A stretch of DNA of 26,249 nt, taken from positions 4,548 through 30,796 of the forward strand of contig DFES01000094.1 of the NCBI GenBank assembly GCA_002369175.1, in the 5' to 3' direction. Source of the stretch: Selenomonadaceae bacterium UBA3796 (GTDB taxonomy: Bacteria > Bacillota > Negativicutes > Selenomonadales > Selenomonadaceae). Below the pieces are notes generated by a model. That model saw nothing but the letters and a program-made list of their open reading frames with translations. It made no database searches and was not told the DNA's origin. Positions within the stretch are counted from its first letter, which is position 1; every line of letters starts with the position of its first letter. Made by a program: the position numbers and the translations under genes. Shown here one piece after another: positions 1 to 7,958 of this stretch.

Positions 1-21
1 AACGGATATCTTCGCTGCCAT
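1..21 (-). CDS. Possible start of a truncated gene downstream of murA
   Basis: On the minus strand, after the murA stop and a T7G9 run, the sequence GGGGAAGACG is followed by an ATG at 21 and an open frame to the window edge (M-A-A-K-I-S-V). The G run could act as a Shine-Dalgarno sequence 6 bases before the ATG, and the spacing fits translation in the murA operon. Only seven codons are visible, so the product cannot be named. In many Firmicutes a spoIID-like gene follows murA, but that is a guess from context. Confidence 0.3.
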
Positions 22-27
22 CGTCTT

Positions 28-43
28 CCCCCCCCCAAAAAAA
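28..43. repeat. Adjacent homopolymers C9 and A7 (T7G9 on the minus strand)
   Basis: Nine C (28-36) are followed directly by seven A (37-43). On the coding (minus) strand this reads T7G9, between the murA stop codon and a possible downstream ATG at 21. The G run occupies the expected ribosome-binding position. Runs of this length are prone to slippage. Confidence 0.9.
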
Positions 44-44
44 G

Positions 45-1310
45 TTACCGATCAACCCGCTGGATATCCGCCCCCAAGCCAACCAGCTTGTTCACGAGAT
101 CATCGTATCCCCGGTCAATATGATGGATGTATCCCACCTGGGTCTCGCCGTCTGCCACAAGACCCGCCAGCACCATTGCCGCACCGGCTCTGAGATCCGT
201 TGCTTTGACCTGGCAGCCGGTAAGCGTCTCCACGCCTTCCACAACGGAAGTTCGCCCATCAATTTTGATATGGGCTCCCATCCGCTTCAACTCATCCACA
301 TGCATGAAACGGTTCTCAAACACCGTCTCGGTCACCATTCCCGTTCCCTCGGAAATCGCCATCATCGCCATGAACTGAGCCTGCATATCCGTGGGAAAGC
401 CGGGATAGGGCATGGTCTTGATGTCCACGGTCTTCGTGCGCTTGTCGCAGCTCACCCGTATGCCGTCCACATCTTCCTGAAGCGCCACACCTGCCTCCTT
501 GAGCTTTGCAATCACCGGCTTCAAATGCTCGCTGATGGCATTCTCGATGAAGACATCCCCCCGTGTCATGGCCGCAGCCACCATGTAGGTTCCGGCCTCA
601 ATGCGGTCGGGAATGATGGTATAATCCCGTCCCATGAGCTTGGGGCGTCCCTCGATCTTGATGACATTGGTGCCTGCACCGCGAATCTTTGCGCCCATCA
701 CATTGAGATAATTTGCCAAATCCACAATCTCCGGCTCCTGGGCAGGATTCTCCAGAATCGTCTGTCCTTCCGCCATGGATGCGGCCATGAGGATGTTCTC
801 CGTGGCTCCCACGCTCGGAAAATCCAGGTAAATCCTCGCGCCCTTGAGCCCCTGAGGTGCTCGGGCTTCAATGTAGCCATGACCGATATGGATATCCGCC
901 CCCAAAGCCTCAAAGCCCTTCAAATGAAGGTCAATGGGCCGGGTGCCGATGGCGCACCCCCCCGGCAATGAAATCTTTGCCTCGCCCATACGAGCCAGAA
1001 GAGGCCCCATGATGAGGAACGAAGCGCGCATCTTGCGAACGAGATCATAGGGTGCCTCACAGCAGCCAATGGTCGTGCTGTCCACATGGAGCTGATGGGT
1101 TTCCTCATGGAAGGTCACCTTCACTCCGAGTCTGCGCAGGACTTCGGCAATCGTATGAACATCCTCAAGAGCCGGCACTTCATCCAGAAGGCTCGCCTGC
1201 TCCTGCCCCAAAAGAGTTGCTGCAATAATCGGCAGCACCGCATTTTTTGCGCCGCTGATCTTGACCCTGCCTTTCAGGCGGTGTCCGCCATGTATAATCA
1301 ACTTTTCCAT
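45..1310 (-). CDS. murA: UDP-N-acetylglucosamine 1-carboxyvinyltransferase (MurA)
   Basis: MurA transfers enolpyruvate from phosphoenolpyruvate to UDP-GlcNAc, the first committed step of peptidoglycan synthesis in the cytoplasm. The 421-residue length is typical of the family. Visible hallmarks are the Lys22-Asn23 pair in SGAKNA and the loop PGGCAIGTRP, where Cys119 corresponds to the catalytic, fosfomycin-target cysteine; Cys rather than Asp predicts the fosfomycin-binding form. The repeated two-domain EPSP-synthase-like fold is supported by conserved blocks along the whole length. The start is the only ATG near the N-terminus; a G-rich sequence (AGGGGG) lies about 15 bases upstream, further than usual. 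It follows the S55 protein gene by 25 bases on the same strand, so the two are probably co-transcribed. Negativicutes often carry two murA paralogues; this window cannot tell whether this is the only one. Confidence 0.96.
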   Translation of the reverse strand: MEKLIIHGGHRLKGRVKISGAKNAVLPIIAATLLGQEQASLLDEVPALEDVHTIAEVLRRLGVKVTFHEETHQLHVDSTTIGCCEAPYDLVRKMRASFLIMGPLLARMGEAKISLPGGCAIGTRPIDLHLKGFEALGADIHIGHGYIEARAPQGLKGARIYLDFPSVGATENILMAASMAEGQTILENPAQEPEIVDLANYLNVMGAKIRGAGTNVIKIEGRPKLMGRDYTIIPDRIEAGTYMVAAAMTRGDVFIENAISEHLKPVIAKLKEAGVALQEDVDGIRVSCDKRTKTVDIKTMPYPGFPTDMQAQFMAMMAISEGTGMVTETVFENRFMHVDELKRMGAHIKIDGRTSVVEGVETLTGCQVKATDLRAGAAMVLAGLVADGETQVGYIHHIDRGYDDLVNKLVGLGADIQRVDR

Positions 1311-1335
1311 TCTAAGCCAAACTTCCCCCTATAGT

Positions 1336-3330
1336 CTAACGCTCTTGCTTCTCCACCTGCAGTGTGGCGTGGATTGCATTTTCAATGATGTAGTCCGTGG
1401 CGAATTTCGCTTCCTTTTCCTCTTTCGCCTCGCCCAATCCCAGACGGCTTTCCTTGTAGACACCATTCTTCTTTTCGGCTGCGGCTTCCCTGACAGCCTC
1501 CCTCACAGCTTTCTTCTGAGCCTTCTCGTCCATCACATTCTGGACAGCTCCCGGAACTATGACGATTTCATTGTTGCGGGTCGTGGAAAGGAAGTTCTTG
1601 AGCTTTTCCTTTGTGGAGAGATTCTTATCCGCATCCGCCGGAGAGCCGGAAGGATCCGCCCCCTGCGGAAGCCCCAGCAACTGGGCAATGGGAATCAGAC
1701 CGCCCCCACGGACATCCAGGCTCAATGCGCCTGCCCGCTGATGCTTGGGAACCGTGTAGGGAATCGTAAGCGTAACTTTCTCCCCACGGTAGGGTTTGAT
1801 CGTTGTAGTGAAGTTTACCGTGTCTCCGGGCTTCACCTTTGTCTTGTCAGGGATGGCAGAAAGAATGACTGCCGTTTTCCTCCCATCCTTTACATCGATG
1901 TCCACCTGGATGTCCACAATGTCGGATTCCCGCTCCGCATTCGAGCAGATGATATCTACGGCCTGAGCCAGCTCCAAGACGGCAATCTTCCCGATATCCG
2001 ATGTGTTGTAAAACATATTCGTACGCTCCGCCTTGCCATCCTCCGCCGCATCTGTGCGAATCGTAAAATGCACCTGAGCCGTGCCCTCTCCCATTGTGTC
2101 CATCGTCTTGCTCAGAGCTGCATACGCCACACTGGCGCTGATCTGGGGAAGGAGCTCTTCATCATACGCAATGCGGACGCCGTAGTTCTTCTCCCGTCCC
2201 AGGATGTTGTCTTTCACTGCGATCTTCATGGGGACCACATCCGGAAAGACCCCCAGCTCCCCGGCAACACCGGTTTCCCGATCCTGGCTGATGCGGCCGA
2301 TGATGTTGCCGATGTTCGCCATCTTCGTGCCGCCGCTTACAGCGCTGACAGTTCCTACCACCGATGCCTCTGTGAGAAAATAATTGACGTTCCCCTTATG
2401 GAGAAAGTGGTGTCCAAAGCCCAGGATTTTCTTTCCTTCCACTGCAGTCACGGTTCCTGCGGTGCCGATGGAGAAATCCCCATAGGTCAGTGCAACTCCT
2501 ATCATGCTGCCCGGTTCCAGAGAAGCATGATAGTCCGTCCCCTGCCCTCCCGGAAAATAGGTGACGGCATCCATGGGAGACATTCCCTGATCCCTATGGA
2601 AAACGTTATCCAGGAGATAGGAACGTGCCGATTCGTCAAAACCGGAAAGGTACAGAAGGGATTTTTCCTCTGTTTTTGCAGTCTCCCCGTTCCCTGAAAG
2701 TTCTTCGGCAACTGCCGCCTTTTCCGTGGAGCTGACCGGTTCCTTCTTCGTCTTCTCTTCCGTTTCTGTCTTTTTGGCCTTTTCCTTTGTTTTCTCTCCC
2801 GTTTCTGCCTTTTTGTCCTTCTCCTCCGCTGCCTCTTCCTTGGCCTTCTGCTCCGTTTCCTTCTTTTCCCGTTCCTCTGCCAGCTTCTTGAGATCAATCC
2901 CCACAAGATGCGTCTGATTCTTCTTGTCCGGCATATCCCACAGAGGAATCATATCCTCGATGGGAGTGATAAAGAAGGTATAGGGAGACATCTCCTTGAG
3001 CGTGGAAGCAAGTGCGCCCATAAGCCGCCCTTCCACATAGATGGGACTTCCGCTCATCCCTTGCAGAATACCTCCCGTAGCCTCAATCAGGGGACCCGAT
3101 GCCTTGGCCATGATCATGGGAGTTGCCTTGCCCTTCCGAATGACTCCTACCACATCCACCTGAAAGGGGCGTATCTCGCCGCTCTCATCCACAATGGTAT
3201 ACGCCGTACCTGACATGCCTTCCGTGACTTCTCCCGTCGGCAGGAGCGGCGGCATCGCCATAACCGGCTGCATCCCCAAAAAAGCCGCTGCCAGCCCTCC
3301 CGCCAAAGCTTTCTTCCATTTCCTATACAA
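1336..3330 (-). CDS. Secreted SpoIVB-type peptidase S55 domain protein
   Basis: About 664 residues. The N-terminus is a signal peptide (basic start, hydrophobic core, probable cleavage after the Ala near residue 25). The first part carries S55-family blocks: EGMSGTAYTIV, then GGILQGMSGSPIYVEG, whose Ser93 (counted from TTG) matches the catalytic serine of SpoIVB, followed by TPIEDM. A Lys/Glu-rich low-complexity stretch (about residues 148-223) interrupts the domain, after which GFGHHF contributes a candidate His307. The C-terminal third looks beta-rich. The reading frame opens at GTG 3339, but that codon is inside the Shine-Dalgarno sequence AAGAGGTG; TTG 3330 lies 6 bases after it and is preferred. 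In sporulating Bacillus SpoIVB cleaves SpoIVFA; here the neighbours are envelope genes, so a periplasmic role is inferred. Substrate unknown, and the active site could be degenerate. Confidence 0.8.
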   Translation of the reverse strand: MYRKWKKALAGGLAAAFLGMQPVMAMPPLLPTGEVTEGMSGTAYTIVDESGEIRPFQVDVVGVIRKGKATPMIMAKASGPLIEATGGILQGMSGSPIYVEGRLMGALASTLKEMSPYTFFITPIEDMIPLWDMPDKKNQTHLVGIDLKKLAEEREKKETEQKAKEEAAEEKDKKAETGEKTKEKAKKTETEEKTKKEPVSSTEKAAVAEELSGNGETAKTEEKSLLYLSGFDESARSYLLDNVFHRDQGMSPMDAVTYFPGGQGTDYHASLEPGSMIGVALTYGDFSIGTAGTVTAVEGKKILGFGHHFLHKGNVNYFLTEASVVGTVSAVSGGTKMANIGNIIGRISQDRETGVAGELGVFPDVVPMKIAVKDNILGREKNYGVRIAYDEELLPQISASVAYAALSKTMDTMGEGTAQVHFTIRTDAAEDGKAERTNMFYNTSDIGKIAVLELAQAVDIICSNAERESDIVDIQVDIDVKDGRKTAVILSAIPDKTKVKPGDTVNFTTTIKPYRGEKVTLTIPYTVPKHQRAGALSLDVRGGGLIPIAQLLGLPQGADPSGSPADADKNLSTKEKLKNFLSTTRNNEIVIVPGAVQNVMDEKAQKKAVREAVREAAAEKKNGVYKESRLGLGEAKEEKEAKFATDYIIENAIHATLQVEKQER
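2661..2889 (-). repeat. Lys/Glu-rich low-complexity segment inside the S55 protein
   Basis: About 76 residues composed mostly of K, E, T and A with repeated EEK/TEEKTK-like units. The DNA is correspondingly biased, which opens a false frame on the opposite strand. It separates the serine motif from the histidine motif and is probably a flexible charged linker. Confidence 0.75.
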
Positions 3331-3355
3331 AGCTTTCACCTCTTACTGTTTTTCA

Positions 3356-3361
3356 ATTATA
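3356..3361 (-). promoter_or_regulatory. Possible -10 box for the S55-murA operon
   Basis: A perfect TATAAT reads on the minus strand 25 bases before the preferred TTG start of the S55 protein. No good -35 is visible at 16-18 bases (best is TGGCAA-like), so only the -10 is claimed. Confidence 0.35.
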
Positions 3362-3376
3362 ACGCAATTGTTCAGC

Positions 3377-3393
3377 TTTTGCCACAGGCAAAA
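3377..3393 (-). terminator. Short hairpin after the glycosidase gene
   Basis: TTTTGCC-ACA-GGCAAAA forms a 7-bp stem with a 3-base loop between the end of the phosphodiester glycosidase gene and the S55 promoter region. There is no clear T run after the stem, so termination would be weak. Confidence 0.3.
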
Positions 3394-3409
3394 CCGATAA
3401 CACATTCCC

Positions 3410-4903
3410 CTATTTCTTTACGAGGATGAGGGCACTTCCCACGTTTCTCTCATTCCCATCCGAGGGGGAATTCTGCAGCCTGCCGTTGATGACCAGTGCG
3501 CTGGAGCCTCCGCCATCAAAGTTCATGGCATCCACACAGCCGTACTGTTTCAAAAGCTGGGCCCACTCCGTCAATGTGCATCCATGGCTGCTGGACTGGC
3601 GTCCGTCCACCACGGCAAAGACATAGTTTCCTTCCTTTGTAACGCCAAAAGCACTTCGCGGAGCGCGTCCATAGCGGATATCCGAAGGAAATTCCTCCGC
3701 TCCCGCAGTCACCTGAACCTTCCCGTCTGCAACAAGCCTGGGGCCTGCTCCGACAACCTGCTTCACATGATTCCAATCCGCTCCCATATCCTCCTCAATG
3801 CGGGCCATATCGCCGACCTTCACCCCGCGAAAGGCATCCATTGCCGCACCATGCACGGAGACCACAACGCCGTCCTTTGGTATGGGCGTGTTGTTTGTCC
3901 GAATACTCGCGACCTTGCCCTGCTTCACCAGGAACTCCAGTCCGTACTCGTTGGTCCGCGTGGATGGCCCATACCAGTGATTGTAGAGAACCAACCCGTT
4001 CTCCCCGCGCTCTGCATCCACCCCGCTGACAGGCCAGGAACGTTTCCCAAGAGTTACCGATGCGCTGTAATAAGGATAACCAAAAATCACGGAGCCATCT
4101 TCCATGATTCCCATGGCCGTGCGCTTCATATAAGTGGTGCCCGCCATGACACCGTCAATCTTCAGCATACCGAGAATGACCCCGGACCAATCAAAATACG
4201 AGGCATTCATCGCCGCCACGGCATTCTGTTCTGCGGAGATCCTGCTCACGCTTTCCCTGCCGACAACCTGTCCTCCGTCCAGAGCCGGTTTCACCTGATA
4301 CCGGTTCCTGTCCGCCTCAATGAAGAATGCCTCCACAGGGCCATCGCTGTTCCAACGGGAATAAATGGTTTTCTTGAGGCCGGGAGCCAGCTCAATCTCC
4401 GAAAAATCCCGCGTCGGTCCCGGTTTCATATTGCCGGAATCCGCATCCCCTCCGGAAACCTTTTCGGGCTGTTCCCCATCGGACGGAAGCGCAGCGGATT
4501 CCTTTCCAGCCTTGCCGTGCACTACGTCCACGAAGACCCGCGCAGGATTTTTCAGTTTCTCCACCTTGTACTGCGCCGGCTGATGCAGGAAAATCTTCAC
4601 AATCAGACGCCCATTCTTTTCCTCGTGGGTGATTTTCTTCACCAGTGCGCTGGAAATCCCGTTTCCCCTCCATTTGGAAGCCGCAGCGCTCCGAAAGGTC
4701 AGTGTGATGCATTTCCCGTCATCCGACAGATCGACTTTATACCCCGGCATCTCACTCCAATCGAACACAATTCTGTCATGCTGTTTGCCGCTGTGAAACC
4801 GCACATCGGAAAGGGAGGCCGGAGAGGCTGCCCATACCGCCGATTGAAATGCAATGCAAAAAACCGCCGCCAGACAGGTAGACTTATATGGAAAAAATTT
4901 CAT
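3410..4903 (-). CDS. Secreted AMIN + phosphodiester glycosidase (NAGPA-like) protein
   Basis: 497 residues from the ATG at 4903, preceded by GGAGG 11 bases upstream; the frame extends further upstream but runs through a terminator and flgJ, so that part is not coding. The first 26 or so residues are a signal peptide ending in AVWAA. Residues about 30-130 resemble an AMIN domain (VRFHSGKQHDRIVFDW, later RVFVDVV), known in other proteins to localise enzymes to peptidoglycan or envelope machinery. Residues about 230-497 resemble the phosphodiester glycosidase domain of N-acetylglucosamine-1-phosphodiester alpha-N-acetylglucosaminidase: NASYFDWSG, the central block, and the C-terminal MNFDGGGSSALV. 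Inferred role: trimming a phosphodiester-linked sugar of the cell envelope in the periplasm. It is monocistronic, between a strong terminator upstream and a weak hairpin downstream. Confidence 0.85.
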   Translation of the reverse strand: MKFFPYKSTCLAAVFCIAFQSAVWAASPASLSDVRFHSGKQHDRIVFDWSEMPGYKVDLSDDGKCITLTFRSAAASKWRGNGISSALVKKITHEEKNGRLIVKIFLHQPAQYKVEKLKNPARVFVDVVHGKAGKESAALPSDGEQPEKVSGGDADSGNMKPGPTRDFSEIELAPGLKKTIYSRWNSDGPVEAFFIEADRNRYQVKPALDGGQVVGRESVSRISAEQNAVAAMNASYFDWSGVILGMLKIDGVMAGTTYMKRTAMGIMEDGSVIFGYPYYSASVTLGKRSWPVSGVDAERGENGLVLYNHWYGPSTRTNEYGLEFLVKQGKVASIRTNNTPIPKDGVVVSVHGAAMDAFRGVKVGDMARIEEDMGADWNHVKQVVGAGPRLVADGKVQVTAGAEEFPSDIRYGRAPRSAFGVTKEGNYVFAVVDGRQSSSHGCTLTEWAQLLKQYGCVDAMNFDGGGSSALVINGRLQNSPSDGNERNVGSALILVKK

Positions 4904-4943
4904 AAAATTAAAAACCTCCAAAGAAACATACAGACAACCTACA

Positions 4944-4957
4944 ATGATACTTATCAT
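4944..4957. promoter_or_regulatory. Inverted repeat upstream of the glycosidase gene
   Basis: ATGATA-CT-TATCAT is a perfect dyad 41 bases before the start codon, in the short promoter region between the flagellar terminator and the glycosidase gene. It contains a TATGAT reading on the minus strand that could serve as a -10. Operator-like; the binding protein is unknown. Confidence 0.4.
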
Positions 4958-4962
4958 ACCAC

Positions 4963-5008
4963 AAAAAAGAAAAAATTGCAGGATACCGACAAAGTATCCT
5001 GCAATTTT
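4963..5008 (-). terminator. Rho-independent terminator of the flagellar operon
   Basis: A 15-bp perfect stem (4972-4986 with 4994-5008, 7-base loop) lies 5 bases after the flgJ stop. On the minus strand the stem runs into a T-rich tract (TTTTTTCTTTTTT). This is the clearest terminator of the window. Confidence 0.93.
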
Positions 5009-5012
5009 CTTT

Positions 5013-5456
5013 TCAACGAATCTGCTGCTGCTGTTCCAATGCTTCCTGCTTGAGAACCGACGGAGCCAATTGCTTGTACAGGAGATCGGCAAGACCGATG
5101 CCGCCTGCCTCCGCCGTCTGCTTCATGAGTTCTGTATCGCGCATGTCCTCGAAAATATCCATGGCGTTGGATTTCCCGAACATGGAGCTTTCCGGTACGG
5201 TTTTCCTCATCTGACGGTACATCATCTGCAGGAACATGGTCTCAAAGCCTTTGCATGCCTTCTTGAGCTCCTTGTCCCGAGCGCTGACATCCTCACCGTT
5301 TACCACATGGCCCCCGCCGTAGTTCTTGGATGCTTTGCGCTCTGCCTCTTCGAGCATCCGGGAGAAATGCGCATCGCTGGCCGCCGCCTGGGCGGAATCG
5401 AAGGTATTGTTATGTGTAACACCCGTACCTGACAGGGGATTGATCTGCAATTTCAC
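5013..5456 (-). CDS. flgJ: Flagellar rod-binding protein FlgJ, N-terminal domain only
   Basis: 147 residues. FlgJ caps the growing flagellar rod in the periplasm. The block KGFETMFLQMMYRQMRKTVP followed by FGKSNAMDIFEDMRDTELMK matches the rod-binding domain (about residues 68-125). Proteobacterial FlgJ has a further C-terminal peptidoglycan-hydrolase domain of about 150 residues; it is absent here, so this is the short form and another enzyme must open the wall. The start is GTG 5456 after AAAGGAG with only 3 bases of spacing; TTG at codon 3 has more normal spacing and could be the true start. It follows flgI by 8 bases and is the last gene before the operon terminator. The C-terminus is Gln-rich (EQQQQIR). 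Confidence 0.93.
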   Translation of the reverse strand: MKLQINPLSGTGVTHNNTFDSAQAAASDAHFSRMLEEAERKASKNYGGGHVVNGEDVSARDKELKKACKGFETMFLQMMYRQMRKTVPESSMFGKSNAMDIFEDMRDTELMKQTAEAGGIGLADLLYKQLAPSVLKQEALEQQQQIR

Positions 5457-5464
5457 CCGCTCCT

Positions 5465-6577
5465 TTAAATGACTTCCACTTCTGCATGGATGGCTCCCGC
5501 CGACTTCATTGCCTGGATGATGGAAATGATATCCCTGGGGGTCGCCCCGACGGAATTGAGGGCTCCCACAATATCACTGATGTTGGTCGTAGGCGGAAGG
5601 ACAATCGTCCTTGCCCGTTCCTCCGTTGCTTCCACATCCGTATTTGTCGTCTTTACCGCTCTTCCCACAGTGAACGGCGCCTGCACCGCATCTTCGGAGG
5701 TCGTCACCCGGACGCTGAACCCGCCCTGGGTAATCGCGCACTCATCCACCGTCACATTGCCGCCCATGACAATGGTGCCCGTGCGTTCGTTGAGAACCAC
5801 TTTGGCAATATTGTCCGGCAGCACGGGAAGATTTTCAATACTGGCCACAAAGCCCACTACATTTCTCCGGTAATAAGCGGGAATCTTGATATCCACCCGG
5901 CCGGGATTTGCCGCCTGGGCGATGCCGCCATACTGGGAATTCACCGCCGCCGCCACACGCGCCGCCGTGGTGAAGTCCGCCTTGGAGAGGGAAAGGCTGA
6001 GCGTCCCATCCTCCCCCAGATCATCCTCCACCGTATGCTCAACAATCGCTCCATTGGGCGTCAGCCCCACCGTTGGGAAGTTCTTCTGGACACCTTGCCC
6101 CCCGTTCCCCGCCATGAAGCCTCCTGTGGAGACTGCCCCTTGTGCCACGGCATAAACATTTCCGTTTCCGGCGCGAAGGGGAGTCTGAAGCAGCGTGCCG
6201 CCCTGTATGCTCTTGGCGTCGCCGATGGAAGAAACCGTCACATCCAGCGTATCCCCTTCCCTCATAAAGGGAGGAAGGGTTGCCGTCACCATGACGGCTG
6301 CCACGTTCTTTGGCTTCAGGGAAGATGCGCTGATCGCCACGCCATAGGTGTTCAGCATGTTCACCACAGACTGGATCGTTTCCGTGGACTTGTTGGAATC
6401 CCCCGAGCCATTGAGTCCCACCACCAGGCCGTAACCCATGAGCTGGTTGGAGCGGACCCCCTGCACCTTGGAGATGTCCTTGATCCGGGTAACCGCCGAT
6501 TCCGCGAACGCCGTCACGGTACAGGTTCCCAGAAGAAGCGACGCAGCCACTGCCGCCGCGATAAATTTCCTCATCAT
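5465..6577 (-). CDS. flgI: Flagellar P-ring protein FlgI
   Basis: About 370 residues with a signal peptide ending near AFAES. FlgI forms the periplasmic P ring around the rod at the peptidoglycan layer. Family blocks are present along the whole length: TRIKDISKVQGVRSNQLMGY, GLVVGLNGSGDS, the NVAAVMVTATLPPF region, and the C-terminal DIISIIQAMKSAGAIHAEVEVI. The frame opens with GTG-TTG-ATG-ATG; the GTG is part of the likely Shine-Dalgarno GGGGTG, so the ATG at 6577 is preferred. It lies 10 bases after flgH. Its presence implies an outer membrane, or at least a diderm-type basal body. Confidence 0.96.
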   Translation of the reverse strand: MMRKFIAAAVAASLLLGTCTVTAFAESAVTRIKDISKVQGVRSNQLMGYGLVVGLNGSGDSNKSTETIQSVVNMLNTYGVAISASSLKPKNVAAVMVTATLPPFMREGDTLDVTVSSIGDAKSIQGGTLLQTPLRAGNGNVYAVAQGAVSTGGFMAGNGGQGVQKNFPTVGLTPNGAIVEHTVEDDLGEDGTLSLSLSKADFTTAARVAAAVNSQYGGIAQAANPGRVDIKIPAYYRRNVVGFVASIENLPVLPDNIAKVVLNERTGTIVMGGNVTVDECAITQGGFSVRVTTSEDAVQAPFTVGRAVKTTNTDVEATEERARTIVLPPTTNISDIVGALNSVGATPRDIISIIQAMKSAGAIHAEVEVI

Positions 6578-6587
6578 CAACACCCCA

Positions 6588-7190
6588 TCAGAACAAGAAG
6601 TTAAAGATCTGGGTCAAAATCCCCTGCCTCTGCTTGGCATTGAGAGGACCCTTGCCGTCAAAACGGACGTAGGCATTTGCCACTTTTGTGGAAGGAACCG
6701 TATTGGCAGCGGTGATATCGTCCGGACGCACCACACCGCGCAGCGTGATTTTATGCTCGTCCTTGTTCTGCCATATGGATTGCTGACCCTCGATCACCAG
6801 ATTGCCGTTGGGCTGTCTCTCCACCACTGTCACGGTGATATTTCCCGTCACCCGGTTCGTGTCCGTAGCGGCGCCATCCGCCTTGAAGGAATCCGAGCCT
6901 CCGATCGATGCCGCCTTGAGGAAATCAAAGATGCCAACGCCCGCATTGAGATTCTGATTGCCGGACTTGCTGTTGGAAGTGGATTTCTTTGCCGCCAACG
7001 TAGTCCGCTCACTGATGACAATGGTCAATATATCCCCCACATCATGGGCTTTGCGGTCGGCGAAAACACCCCAACTGCTGCTGCCCTCCCCAGCCCAGAG
7101 GGATTGGGCACCCGCCATGGGAGACGCCGCAATGAAGCACGCCAGTGCAAGAACAAGCATGCCTCCCCATTTTCTTTGCATTCTCCTCAC
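6588..7190 (-). CDS. flgH: Flagellar L-ring protein FlgH
   Basis: 200 residues. FlgH forms the L ring in the outer membrane. Recognisable blocks are SLWAGEGSSSWGVFADRKAHDVGDILTI (start of mature protein), NVTVTVVERQPNGNLVIEGQ-like text, LRGVVRPDDI and the C-terminal STKVANAYVRFDGKGPLN. Classical FlgH is a lipoprotein. Here the only N-terminal cysteine, Cys18, has Ala-Leu-Ala before it and is not a good lipobox, whereas A26-G27-A28 before Gln29 fits signal peptidase I. It is therefore probably not lipidated. It sits between flgA and flgI with short gaps, in the same operon. Confidence 0.95.
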   Translation of the reverse strand: MRRMQRKWGGMLVLALACFIAASPMAGAQSLWAGEGSSSWGVFADRKAHDVGDILTIVISERTTLAAKKSTSNSKSGNQNLNAGVGIFDFLKAASIGGSDSFKADGAATDTNRVTGNITVTVVERQPNGNLVIEGQQSIWQNKDEHKITLRGVVRPDDITAANTVPSTKVANAYVRFDGKGPLNAKQRQGILTQIFNFLF

Positions 7191-7202
7191 CCCTATGTCA
7201 TT

Positions 7203-7958
7203 CTATCGAAGGATTTCCACCGTTACTGCGTCCAATACCTTTCCCCGGAGAACTTTGCGGGACTTGGCATTGCGCACGCGGATGATCTTCCCGATGCGTC
7301 CGCGCTGCATGGCAACCCCCTCCGCCTTTACCTGTATCCCGTTGTAATTTGACAGAAGTGTAATGGCTGCTCCCGCATCCATCACGAAGGGATTCTGGAG
7401 CATTCTCTCCAGGATGGGCGTTCCCTCCCGGATGACCCTGGCAGGCACCAGCCCCTCCACCTTTGCGAGATCCGTCAGGTATTCGTCCGCCCTTGTCTCG
7501 ATTTCCCGCTCCTCCATGCGCACATCCGATGCCGTGATTTCATGCTCCAGCAGGAGATCACGATTCGCCACCAGGACGTTGTCGTAGACGAGCACCCTGT
7601 AATAACAAGTAGCCCGCCGATAAAATTTCCCATCCAGGAACACGGATATGTAGACGGGAATCGTCGAACCGTAACGGATCTGCTTGGGAAGCGTCGCCTC
7701 GCAGGTGATCTCCCCCGCCGGACAGTGCATCATCTGCGGGCCGCGCATGAACTTCAGCTCATGCCGCCTCGTCTCTCCTTGCTCGCGCAATGCTTCCTCC
7801 AATTTTGCCTCGGCGAGAACCGGAAACTGATCCGCAGGAAGAACCTGCGGATATCGCTCCAGCTGCGTACCCGAGCCGTAGGCACAGGCCGCAGGCAGGA
7901 AAAAAAAGCCACTCCAGAACAAACATAGAATGGCTGCAAAAAGGACACTCCGCTTCAT
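7203..7958 (-). CDS. flgA: Flagellar P-ring assembly chaperone FlgA
   Basis: About 251 residues with a signal peptide (hydrophobic core, probable cleavage after ACA). FlgA is a periplasmic chaperone for FlgI polymerisation. The C-terminal half is a SAF-type domain: the block ANRDLLLEHEITASDVRMEEREI, then RVIREGTPILERMLQ, and a final beta-rich IQVKAEGVAMQRGRIGKIIRVRN region typical of FlgA. The N-terminal region is divergent, as usual in this family. The stop of flgG and the ATG of flgA share a base (TGATG), indicating translational coupling; a GTG one codon earlier is possible. It is followed after 12 bases by flgH. Confidence 0.93.
   Translation of the reverse strand: MKRSVLFAAILCLFWSGFFFLPAACAYGSGTQLERYPQVLPADQFPVLAEAKLEEALREQGETRRHELKFMRGPQMMHCPAGEITCEATLPKQIRYGSTIPVYISVFLDGKFYRRATCYYRVLVYDNVLVANRDLLLEHEITASDVRMEEREIETRADEYLTDLAKVEGLVPARVIREGTPILERMLQNPFVMDAGAAITLLSNYNGIQVKAEGVAMQRGRIGKIIRVRNAKSRKVLRGKVLDAVTVEILR

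Noticed and set aside
120..971. Long plus-strand open frame opposite murA
   Set aside because: It is the mirror of a clearly conserved murA frame, has no ribosome-binding site and His/Arg/Leu-rich shadow composition.
1261..2697. 478-codon plus-strand frame opposite the S55 gene
   Set aside because: Shadow of the minus-strand gene; no family motif and no start signal.
3584..5053. 489-codon plus-strand frame opposite the glycosidase gene
   Set aside because: Crosses a strong terminator and overlaps two well supported minus-strand genes.
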